DNA of 64,000 nt from Platismatia glauca. Its lineage: Eukaryota > Ascomycota > Lecanoromycetes > Lecanorales > Parmeliaceae. Shown piece after piece: positions 1 to 9,454 of the stretch. Made by a program: the position numbers and the translations under genes. A model generated the notes under the pieces. That model was not told where the DNA came from, did not search any database, and worked only from the letters and a program-made list of their open reading frames with translations. Within the stretch, counting starts at the first letter, position 1. Each line of letters begins with the position of its first letter. The stretch spans positions 1,426,001 through 1,490,000 of the forward strand of contig OY745766.1 of NCBI GenBank assembly GCA_963556305.1. Direction: 5' to 3'.

Positions 1-2954
1 CGGACAAGCCTCTCCCCAATCCTCCCAGGGGACAAATCTTCAAGCCCGGTGAGTTTATTGAGTCCAAAACCCTCATCGACGCCAGCGACAAGCCTCTTCG
101 ACGTCGCTCACCCCCTGGCATTGCCATGCACGAAGAAGATTGGCCAGTATTGTATCCAGAACGGCCTACGGCTCCCGGAAGTCTTCAGGAGATGATGCGC
201 GAAACTGGCTCGCGATTGACACAGCAAGCGGTAGCAGGCCAGGAAGAGAGATATCCTGTCCTTGGCAATACTCTTCGTCAAGTCCCAGACGAGGAGCAGC
301 TCCCCGTCTCTAGGTACTCAGCGATGTACAAAATCCCTCGTAAGGAGGTCTGTTCGCCGAATCCTGGCAAGCCTTCAAGCGTCATCAAGGACACAGCTAT
401 AGAATATGCCGACAACGACGACCCTTTCAAGGATGGGATTTATAACTCTGGACCAGTTGCGTCTACAAAGCCTCCCTCCATTCTTTCCGCCGGAGCGCTA
501 GCTGTCGAGAACTCAGCACAAGATTCAAGATCCTCAATCGAACCCCGCCAGACGCGCACTTCGTCGCTTCGTGCTCGTCTGTCTGCTGGTCACTTGGTCA
601 AAGATGGTCAGAACAAGATAGTCGGCTTTACAGACTTCACCGCAACTCCTGAGCCCGCCTTGGACGCCACCCGACGAGATAGCTTACGCGCTCGCAAAGA
701 GGCCCAAGCCCGTCGTTCCCTAACACCACCCGCGAAGCCTGTCCCGCGCCCGCTTCGCACCAATCCATCTAGGGAGTCAATCGGCAGCAATCGAGCGCCA
801 GCGCAATTTGTAGCTGGTAGCCGACGCACGACTCATCCTCGTCGCCCAAGCAGTCGTGGTAGCCTTCGAAATGAATTTCGGGAACCGACTCCACCTATTC
901 CATCGAGCCGGCCGGTACCAAGCCGTCCTGCACCCGCAATACCAAGGAACGAGGATAGTAAGCATGGCAAGTCTTCTGAGAAGGCTCCACTCGAGATATC
1001 CGAAAGCAAGAGCTCAATCCCCGTACCACGTCAAGTTGCATCAAAAATGCCAAGACAGCCCAAAGACAAAACTGGCGTCACGGAACGGAAAACAGTTGGG
1101 GTCAATGAAGTGAAAAAAGAAGCTCGCAATGAATTTGCAATCTACGAGGGACATTTCTCCTCAGACATGGTCAGGAATCTTGATCAGACATTATCTGATC
1201 CATCTCTGGATACCGTCGCGGACACCGGTCACACTTATTCCGCCAGTCATCCTCCCCAAGCTTTAGTCGACAATTATGGTGCACATGTTCTAGAAGCGAT
1301 CGAAGAGTCTCCTCAGCACACTTACAAGCTCAAGCGTCTGTCCACTGCTTCTCCTGAGTTCGGCCCAATTCTGAAGATTTCACCGTCTGCCAAACGATTA
1401 ATCATGGGTCCTGATACCAAGAGAGAGAAGAATCAGCTGAACAAGAAGAAGAGCAAAGAGCTCGACCATGCAGTTGTCAATAAAGATCAGGAAGTCCGCC
1501 CTTCCAGCAGCCAGGGCCTCTCTCGCATGAGCTCTCGTGTTGGCTTAATTGACACTAAAGTTAGGGAGAAGAAAGTGAAGAGTGCGGATCTCGGCAGGAT
1601 CTTACCTGCCATCAAAAATCTACTTGACGGCTCTCACAAATTGGTACCGCAGCTGGATCACGAGAGCACAGGTGCATACGCAAACGGCTCTTCTACCAGT
1701 ACATCATTCAATGACCCGTTTTTCGATGCACGTTCACAGCTTCGGGCAAGCCCCGAGAAACGGAATGATATCGATGGACAAGAGTCAAAAGCCAGTGGAA
1801 AAGAGTCCTGGATCCCTCCTCTCGGAGAGAATAGTGGTGTTTCAAATGATAGGATACACGCTACTACTGAGTTCTTGCCCATCGATCCTCATATCGAGAA
1901 TGGTATTCGATCCGAAGAAAATCTCCCAAATGACGTGACTAGGCCCTTCGAGGATACTGCGACTGCAGCCAAAAACCTCGTAAAGGAGCCTGAAGAGAGG
2001 CTCTTACCTAAGGACTTTAATATCAACAACGGTGTTCAGATTGAGTACAAACTCTCAGATTCAGACGAAGCGAGCCCCTTTGAGGAGACCGAGATAGTAG
2101 CCAGAGATTTTGGAGATGGACCTAAGGACCAGGAGGACGATGCTTCTGTCATCCACCTGCCATTCACTCCAGAGCAACGTCTATCAAAGAACCCCCCCAA
2201 CTCTGACAGCCATCCACCACGAAGCTCCTCTCGTATGGTCCACCCCGATTTCACGACAGCCAAGAATTCTCCAGTATCACCCCTGTCGGCAGAAAATCGA
2301 CCGCCAACTCCACTCAAAGACAACCCCAAGGATTTCGCTCAACGTCAAAACAACCTAGGCTCATTCCGCGGCCACGGCACATCGCAACTCGATCTCTCCA
2401 ACAACGCCTCCAAGCGTGACTCCACCGCTCGCGAATCCAACATATCTCAAGCATCCGCCTCCAAAGGCAGTCTATCCATCTTCCGCGGCCTCTTTCACAA
2501 ACGTTCCTCCGACAACGAACCCCTCAAATCTGGCAGAAAGTCAAAGCCCAAAGCCACCGCCACCAGTCCCTTCCCGCCCATATCAGACGTCCACCCCATC
2601 CACCGCCCAACCCTCGCCTCCATCGCCCGCTCCGCCGCCACCAGCACCCCCCGCCCCGCCACCCCAACAACCCCCTCCCTTCTCTCCCCCCAACCAACCG
2701 AATCATCCTCCTCCACCCGCCTGGCCATGCAACTCCTAGACCTCTCGCGCAAGGAGCGCTCCTCGCCCAAGAAGGAACAGCTGCTCCAGCTCGGCAGCGT
2801 CTTGGTCGAGGGCATCACGCAGGCGCGCAACGCGGAGAGGGCCTTTGAGGAGGCGAAGCAGGCGGCCAGAAGGGCGGAGGTCGCGTGCGCGCTTTGCACG
2901 AAGAGTTTGGCCGAGGTGACGAAGTGTGTGGAAGGGTGGAGGGATTCTTATTGA
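1..2954 (+). CDS. Disordered protein with conserved coiled-coil C-terminus (5' partial)
   Basis: The frame is open from base 3 with no stop before the first ATG at 126, so the gene most likely starts left of the window; from that ATG it encodes 942 residues. Most of the protein is low complexity, rich in Ser, Pro, Arg and Lys, as in fungal scaffold or regulatory proteins. The last 80 residues differ: a heptad-like Ala/Glu/Lys helix containing KKEQLLQLGSVLVEGITQA and a Cys-bearing helix ending in WRDSY. I infer a coiled coil. No enzyme motif, signal peptide or membrane segment is visible. I do not recognise a function. The C-terminal helix is the part most likely to be conserved and could be an oligomerisation or docking module. 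Confidence 0.8.
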   Translation, partial: DKPLPNPPRGQIFKPGEFIESKTLIDASDKPLRRRSPPGIAMHEEDWPVLYPERPTAPGSLQEMMRETGSRLTQQAVAGQEERYPVLGNTLRQVPDEEQLPVSRYSAMYKIPRKEVCSPNPGKPSSVIKDTAIEYADNDDPFKDGIYNSGPVASTKPPSILSAGALAVENSAQDSRSSIEPRQTRTSSLRARLSAGHLVKDGQNKIVGFTDFTATPEPALDATRRDSLRARKEAQARRSLTPPAKPVPRPLRTNPSRESIGSNRAPAQFVAGSRRTTHPRRPSSRGSLRNEFREPTPPIPSSRPVPSRPAPAIPRNEDSKHGKSSEKAPLEISESKSSIPVPRQVASKMPRQPKDKTGVTERKTVGVNEVKKEARNEFAIYEGHFSSDMVRNLDQTLSDPSLDTVADTGHTYSASHPPQALVDNYGAHVLEAIEESPQHTYKLKRLSTASPEFGPILKISPSAKRLIMGPDTKREKNQLNKKKSKELDHAVVNKDQEVRPSSSQGLSRMSSRVGLIDTKVREKKVKSADLGRILPAIKNLLDGSHKLVPQLDHESTGAYANGSSTSTSFNDPFFDARSQLRASPEKRNDIDGQESKASGKESWIPPLGENSGVSNDRIHATTEFLPIDPHIENGIRSEENLPNDVTRPFEDTATAAKNLVKEPEERLLPKDFNINNGVQIEYKLSDSDEASPFEETEIVARDFGDGPKDQEDDASVIHLPFTPEQRLSKNPPNSDSHPPRSSSRMVHPDFTTAKNSPVSPLSAENRPPTPLKDNPKDFAQRQNNLGSFRGHGTSQLDLSNNASKRDSTARESNISQASASKGSLSIFRGLFHKRSSDNEPLKSGRKSKPKATATSPFPPISDVHPIHRPTLASIARSAATSTPRPATPTTPSLLSPQPTESSSSTRLAMQLLDLSRKERSSPKKEQLLQLGSVLVEGITQARNAERAFEEAKQAARRAEVACALCTKSLAEVTKCVEGWRDSY

Positions 2955-3488
2955 ATGAGTGAGGGGATCGGAAGTTTCGCTTCTTGAGGTGTGATGCATC
3001 ATACCTGTTTTTTGAGTATGAGGTGGTTTGGTGGTCTTTCCTTATGCGGTGGATATTGAACCATGATTGGATCGAGATTGTGAGGTGCGGACATTCTTGA
3101 CAAGTCTCGCTCTCGAGCAGACGAGCCGAGATGGTAAGGTATCTCTGGCTGTCTAGTTGTTCTCGTTGTCACGTGGACATCAGCATTCAGTACCCAAGAA
3201 TTGAGAATCGTGGCGCTACTGTATCCACAGACCTGCGTATGCATGCACTTGTACACTAGACTTTTCAATAGGCAGACAAAACTGCATTTATTATTCATCT
3301 GTCTATCTATCCAGTAGCATTCATTCGTGCGCTCATCCTATCTATCGTGAACGCACTGGCTTCTTCTAGAAAGCCTGCATTTCCGCAGCATTGACCAATG
3401 ATTACATCGTCCACCGCCGCCCCGTTTTCATTCTCCCCCATCCATCCAGCAGCTCTCCCTCACGACTGATCGATCTCGACAACCCCCA
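2955..3488. other. Intergenic region between convergent genes
   Basis: About 530 bases between the stop of the upstream plus-strand gene and the stop of the next minus-strand gene. I see no convincing coding frame, RNA gene or repeat. It should hold the two convergent 3' UTRs. Confidence 0.5.
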
Positions 3489-4597
3489 CTAATCCTCCTC
3501 CGTCGCTTCATTCGCCACCTCACGCAGGACCTGCACCCTGTCAAGGCCCCTGAAGACTTGCGAGCCGACCGTCCCGTCCGCTCCTGTGAATTGGATGCAG
3601 AGACCGCCGTTGGGGCTGAGGGGTCTGGCTTCGTTGTCGCCGATGGGCGGGTGCGCGGGATCGTCGTAGGGGTAGTGGTCTGTCACTTCGCCTGGGTGGG
3701 AGATGGGGGTTAGGGTTTGTTTCCTTTGGGGGAGCGGGGGGAGCTGGATGGGGGGGTGGAAGGGGTGGAGTCGCTACGTAGGGGAAAGAGATCGTTCGGG
3801 GGTTACGTACCTGGGTTCTGGACGGACTGGATGTGGTCTCCGATTTGGACGTCGAGGGCGCGGACTTCGAAGGGTTGGTAATGATCGGGTGCTGCGAGAG
3901 ACCCCATTCTGGACTCAGCGGTAGGCTCTGTGCTAGCGCGTACCGTGGTGTAGGAGCGATTGGCGGTGAGATCGGGCAGGAAATCCAACTGTGACGTCCG
4001 ACGCCGATGGTGGTGTCTGGATGATTGGTTTGGAGGTGTTGAAGGATATTGAGCACGCGGAAAGGTGTTGGGGGGAGTTGACGGATGTCGAGAGGTTGAA
4101 CCGTGGACTGAATATGTGGTGCTGTCGACACGTCCGATTGTTGCGTTGTACTGGTTCCTAACGTTTTGGTCGCTGCTTTCCCGCAGCTGTGCTCTCGTCG
4201 CAGTAGGGCATGTTGCCAGCTCGGCAGGATCAAAAAGATTGTAGCGGTTAGGACTGGAGGAATCCGTGATTCTTTGGTCGGCAAGAAAGAAGTTGTCGTA
4301 CCAAGGTGTGATATGCTGTGAGCGGCTGGCTGTCGCTACTCGTGCATGCGAAGGTGTGATGAACTCTGGAGCATGCACATTTGCCGTCATCATCTGTGCA
4401 GGTAGTTGTGAGGTGATCCTCTGAGCGTGGGCCACTTCAGTCAGGTGTCTCACAACCCAAAGTTGGTGGGCGGGTCCGGTCACGTCTTCTGAATGGTCCC
4501 CTTGAAGTCGGGATTCAAGGCGGATGATGGTAGAGAACTGGTCGTGGAAAGCATTTGACAGGTCATTGTCGCTGATAAGGACAGCATGAGGAGACAT
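3489..4597 (-). CDS. Hypothetical protein, two exons
   Basis: Minus-strand gene with exons 4597-3811 and 3691-3489. The 119-base intron (3692-3810) has a GTACGT donor and a CACCCAG acceptor and joins the frame as ...QNPGEVTDHY.... The start at 4597 (MSPHAVL) was chosen because it has A at -3; the open frame further upstream lacks an ATG. The product has 329 residues. The middle is Ser/Thr/Pro/His-rich with an RHHHRRR basic patch. The C-terminal 80 residues (PFEVRALDVQIGDHIQSV, then GGLCIQFTGADG) look like a folded beta-rich module and end in an acidic tail. I recognise no family and infer no function. Confidence 0.65.
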
Positions 4598-4794
4598 CTT
4601 GTTGGGTTTAGTTGAGATGCTCACTCTGACGGAGCCAATGTCTGGTGATGTGCAAGAGATTAGGGGACGGTGCAAGTGAAGCTATTTATGGGCTGCGACC
4701 CCAGTAGAAGCATTGTGTTGTTGAGAAGAGGAAGAGGGAGTGTCGGGCTGACGTAGACGGAGGTGTTGACTTCAGAAAGGCTCATTTATTTCCT

Positions 4795-5162
4795 TCACTT
4801 TGACGTGGGAAGGTGCCATCCCTGCGCAAATGAATACATGAGTGCAAGCAGCTGGCCATTTTCCATAGACACTGGCACAAGAGCAAAATCATCAACACGA
4901 CCTGTTTCAAGGTCAAGCAGAGTGGTTTCACAACAGACACACCGATAGAAACCAAAGCAATCAACACATTTTCCACATTGGGGAGCTGATAAATCGTCAG
5001 AGAAACAGGCATCGAGTTTGTTCCATTGCAAGAATCGGTATAGCTTGCGAATTGCATGAACAAATCTGTCTGGCTTATCTGCAGCCAAATACGCAAACGG
5101 AGAGAGCTACAGTGTGCCCTCTTCTTGCCCATATCGAAGACCAAAAGACCGAGAATCGTCAT
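4795..5162 (-). other. Possible small Cys-rich coding region, structure unresolved
   Basis: A minus-strand frame ending in TGA at 4795-4797 reads like real protein for about 95 residues, with paired cysteines (CGKCVDCFGFYRCVCC) and an acidic, aromatic composition. It lacks an ATG, and its upstream stop lies near 5110. A different frame carries an ATG at 5162. A splice joining them is possible but I found no donor of normal quality. It may be an exon of a small gene or a relic. No family recognised. Confidence 0.25.
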
Positions 5163-5333
5163 GCTTTGCTTCGAGTCTAGCAGTCTGAGATGCAGGGATT
5201 ATCGAGCAAAGTTTTATTGGTGGAGTCCCTATGTTTGACAGCCCATGCACAGTATGGCTAGCAATCCATATCATCTAGTTCATAGCGTCATATTATACAG
5301 TCCATCGAGAGTGGTATTCGCAATCCTTCAATT

Positions 5334-5938
5334 TCACTTCTTTCCTGCGGCGGCGTGGGCAAGGTCAGCCAGCCCCTCCTTGCGCTTGAATTTAGCATCC
5401 TCAATTACTCCTGTTTGTGTTCGTTAGCCATGATGCTCCGCAGTGCGATTGGTCCGAGAGGCTCTTTCATACCGGCATCAGCGTCCGAGGAAAAGTTTGC
5501 CGACCATTGCACGAAAGTTGACCCCTCGCTCGATCCAGTCGTTACAGCATAGCATCTGATAGTGGAGGTGACGCTAGAGTATGTGAGAGCTGGGGTGGAA
5601 GAGATAACGGAGTAAGTTATGAAGTGGTCAATGCTCTACAGGGAAGACGAGCGTTAGCATGGCAGCACCTCGAACAAAAGGGGATGGGAGAAGGTAAGAC
5701 AAAGCATCTGCCGTACCGAATGCTCTTCTTGCTTCACCTCCTGCTCGGTACCGTCCTTAAAGGTCCACTTGACAACATCAGTCTCATGAGAGACACCTTT
5801 GACGTGATGGCTCTTGTCCAGCTTTTCCCAGAAGTGGTGAAAGTCTTGAAGCTTGATCAGATGCCAGACTTGAGCGAGAGGGGCGGCAATGACGGAAGAC
5901 TCTGTGATGGAATTTGAAGTGGGGATGCGGCTCGTCAT
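5334..5938 (-). CDS. SRPBCC/START-like ligand-binding protein
   Basis: Three exons (5938-5717, 5635-5473, 5410-5334) and two introns (GTACGG...CTGTAG and GTATGA...AACAG with a CTAAC branch) give a 153-residue protein, the usual size of a single SRPBCC domain. The N-terminus (SVIAAPLAQVWHLIKLQDF) matches the first strand and helices of the fold. The later block FVQWSANFSSDADAG followed by a Lys-rich final helix is typical of polyketide-cyclase/Bet v1-like members. Such proteins bind hydrophobic ligands in a long cavity; the ligand cannot be told from sequence. There is no signal peptide, so it is probably cytosolic. The perfect frame across both junctions supports an intact gene. Confidence 0.82.
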
Positions 5939-6916
5939 GTTGGTCTATCCGGAGATTCTCCAAGAGGGGACTATTGTCGCTGATGGAGGAGAGAAGAAAA
6001 AGTCAATTGGTGCTCTGGAAGGATGATTCCGATGTGTAGAATTGGATTGGGCTTGGGTTTGGGCTTGGGCTTGGGAGAAGGAAGTTCAAGTTGAATTCAT
6101 ACCTTACTCGTGAAAAGTGAAATACATCATTACATAAGTACTCCGTAGGTACCTAGTTAATTAATGTATGTATAATTACATACTAGTCTCATTCTGCGTG
6201 AGCATGGCTTGCATATCCCCGGGCTCACATTCAGCCCTGCCAAGGCCCCCAAGAAACGCATGATCCTCTGTCCGATAATGCCATTAATGCTTCTTGGAAA
6301 CTCTCCCTCGGGAACCTTTGCTCGATTACAAGGTAAGTATGCATCAACCCCAACCACAGTGTTCCAATCTTCGCTATACATTATTAATCAGATTCCAGTC
6401 GGTCGCAGCAGTGAGCCTTTTTTCGGCTGGGCCTACACGTAAGGTAGCTCTGTTGTAGCAAGCTGCTCTAATCCCAGCGTACTTTTCAAAATGACGAAAT
6501 GCGAGACATTGTCGATGGAACGAGAATGCATTCCCTCCATGAGAAGCGACAGATGGCTTGCAGGAACGACGAGTCAAAGAACTCTGTCCTCCATGATCAT
6601 GCCACTCTCAATCACAAACTGCATAGCTTGCAACAGTCAGCGGCCTGCCGTCGGGCCAGTACTGAGACTACCGTCGTGATCTAACTTCTCGGCTCACACA
6701 GTGGGGCCTGGGGCGTCTGTCTTTGCCATCGGCTTGAGAGGTTTTGCGTAAGGCAAAAGCCATACTATCAGTGATTCTTTCTTGAGCTCCCCTTCCTGAA
6801 CGAATTGCGCCTCTCTTCTCCTTCTCCTTTTCAATATCTTGTCGAACCAATGTCAAACTTTTTTGCAAGAGAAGAGTTCTTTCCATCGCATTTTGTTGCT
6901 CGGTCGAGTATCAAAT
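5939..6916. other. Intergenic region, nearly 1 kb
   Basis: Contains a short GGGCTTGG run near 6045-6085 upstream of the SRPBCC gene, which transcribes leftward, and several short frames without coding character. I see no RNA gene or transposon. The right half should hold the promoter of the Ser-rich gene starting at 6917. Confidence 0.4.
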
Positions 6917-8174
6917 ATGGCATTTCCAGGCCCTCTTGCCATCTGCTCCCTGCCGGCCTATCAAACATTCATTCCGCTTTCTGGCTTTCCCCCTGCTCTT
7001 GGATACTGTTCCACAACCTCCCTTCTTAACGAAAGGACGCATCGCAATGCTGCTAGTCTCTATGCGTCGCGCGACTACCAATGTCCCGTTGGGAATGATT
7101 ACTTGTGCGAATTATTATCTGAGCTGACGGCCTCCGATCCTGACTTTGCTCGTGGTGTGTGGTACGTACTCTGGATTAGCTTGAAGACAAACCTCTTACA
7201 CGATTCTAGCTGCTGTATTGGGGTCTGTCTTGCGATACAACCAACGGTATCGTTGTTCCCTCGATGTGTATCTACCTCGGGACTGATAGGGCTACTCACA
7301 GGCCCTTGCCACCGTCTCTGTAACCAGTCCTACGACGGTATCGAGTGTACCAACACCGAGAGTATCTTCAAGTGCTACATCAAACGCCGTGTCGAATACT
7401 GTCACCAGCCCTAATCCCAGTTTTACTTCCAATGCCTTGACGACATCTGCTATCTCGACCAGCATTACCAGTAGCATCGTCAGCGGCGCCGTCAGCGGCG
7501 TCGCCAACAGCGTCGTGATCAGCTCTCCGTCAAGCACCTCGCTATCCTCCAGCAGCAGCAGCAGCAGCAGCAGCGGCGGCGTGGCTTCCACGTCGAATTT
7601 GGTGACTCCTAGCAGTACAGCCAGCAGCACAGCCAGCAGCACAGCCAGCAGCACAACCAGCAGCACAACCAGCAGCACAACCAGCAGCACAACCAGCAGT
7701 TCATCCAGCAGTTCATCCAGCAGCTCATCTAGCAGCTCATCCAGCAGCTCATCCAGCAGTTCATCCAGCAGCACTCCCACCTGCCCCACCGCCGATCCAT
7801 CGTGCACAGCCGTCACCATCATGGCAGGAGTCGACGTTACCTATGACGAATACTATGTTGGCCAATACCGCATCGAAAACCTCACCAATCCCGGTAATGA
7901 TGATCCAAGCCACCCTCCTATTTATAGCCCAATGTCAGGCCTTCTGGACATGTGTGACGCCGCCAACAATTGCGCTCAAATCGCCGACACAGCTAGTGCT
8001 GACAATTCTAGCGTCTACACTTCTTTCGACTTACATTATCTCACCTCAAACGCGACGTGGGAATGCGTGCTGTATTTTGACCCTAATCAAGATTCGACTT
8101 TTTTCGATGTGGTGGATCCAGATGCGTGTATTTCTTTTGGGTTTTCTTCGTCAGAGCAGGATGTTCCGAAATGA
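6917..8174 (+). CDS. Ser-rich protein with Cys-containing C-terminal domain
   Basis: Model: exons 6917-7161, 7210-7246 and 7302-8174, 384 residues. The introns (GTACGT...TTCTAG; GTATCG...CTGAT...CACAG) keep one frame throughout, but the 37-base middle exon needs transcript support. The N-terminal part is Cys-bearing and the middle is an almost pure Ser/Thr linker made of AGC/TCA codons. The C-terminal 130 residues hold about six Cys and a possible N-glycosylation site (NAT). The layout suggests an O-glycosylated surface or wall protein. A classical signal peptide is not obvious at the chosen start, so the true first exon may lie upstream. The cysteine pattern vaguely recalls the PAN/apple-like region of the next gene. 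Confidence 0.55.
7549..7773 (+). repeat. AGC/TCA trinucleotide tract coding for poly-Ser/Thr
   Basis: Runs of AGC, ACA and TCA codons inside the third exon of the Ser-rich gene encode a Ser/Thr linker. Blocks such as CAGCACAACCAG recur in tandem, so length variation between strains is expected. Confidence 0.85.
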
Positions 8175-9454
8175 GAACGTTCTGTGGGCGGGGGAGGGGA
8201 AGGAAAGCAGGACTGGTGGAGCTTGTGGGGAACTTCGGCTTTTGCCTCGAGTTTTGGACTTGATTGAATTGTAGAAAAATAGGCAAATTTGAAGACGGTA
8301 GCAGGTGCGAGATATTACTCTATTATCTCACCGAGGCAAACACACATTATGCTGAATACAACATATGGCTCGCTATCTGCAGCAAGGCCACGTCAAGCCT
8401 CCCAGTTGGTTTGTCGCAATGCTCTACAACAATAATAATATGAGGTACTGAGTGTCCGAGTACCAGATGATGATGTAGACACTGATGATGTAGGCATTGA
8501 TGATTGATGACGTAGAGTCGGCATTGATGAATGGGGAGCAAGTCGCCAAGAGCCAAGTAGACTTCATACCACAACCTACTTACATAACCTACCTTACATA
8601 TAGATTCAGACATGCGCGTTGTACAAAGCAACGACGACTCCGCTAAAGTGCGCCAACGGGAGTTTCATAAGGCCAATATGTCTTGTCCCGTAAGCTCCGA
8701 GGCTCCCACAACGCCAACGCCGGTGCCAACGCCGGTGCCAGTGCCAGTGCCATTTGGCATTGGAAATTGATCTTTCATGACCACCGGTCCATGTCTCCCC
8801 TCACCCGAAATGTGGTAGTCATTATCTACTCCAATCGTCATCCTCAGGTCCGTCATGGCTTCCATATGCTTCTTGTTTTGAAACCCTTCTCCCTTCATCC
8901 GCTCAGCTCACCCAGCTTGACTCGAAGACCTGCTGTGCGATGCAGAACGAACCTCAATCATTTCTAGCTATCTCTCGTGTTTCCTCGCTATCCATGAGCC
9001 ATTCGACCCGAGCTGTCGATACCAATTCAGCAACTTCGATCTTGTCAATTGGATTCCACCCCCGTCAAGTGGCTTACCCTTCCACCACTTCCGCCAAAAT
9101 GGCTTTTCGTCCTGTCAACAGGCTTTCCGTGCTGTCAAATGGCTTAGCGTTGGCTGGCAACGCTCTCTCATACGGCCGACTCTTCCATTCTCCAAAAGCA
9201 AATTGAACGTTTACGCCTTCAAGAGAGACATCGCGGCGCTCACGGGCGTATCAGTCTCCATTCATTATGATTCTTCGCTGTCAGCACACTCTTGCATCTC
9301 TCTATATAGAGGCACTTCCGTCTCCTTTACTGCTTCTGCAGGCTCTTTCTCCAGTAACACCTAGACTTCAAGGTGACTTCGATTGCAAGAGATAATTAAG
9401 CCGTTTCTCGTATACGCTTCCCCTATCCATTTCTCGTCGCGAGCCCTCCCCAAG
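8175..9454. other. Intergenic region between two Ser-rich genes
   Basis: About 1.3 kb without a credible gene. It holds a short degenerate tandem at about 8710-8755 (GCCAACGCCGGT/GCCAGT units) and a loosely repeated TGTCAA-TGGCTT motif at about 9065-9150. TATATAGAGG at about 9302 is a candidate TATA element for the gene starting at 9455. Confidence 0.4.

Noticed and set aside
6157..6442. Overlapping small frames on both strands, with a GTAAGT near 6333
   Set aside because: The implied intron would be only about 27 bases and no family is recognisable.
7292..7822. Minus-strand frame of LLDELLDELL repeats
   Set aside because: Antisense of the AGC/TCA poly-Ser tract.
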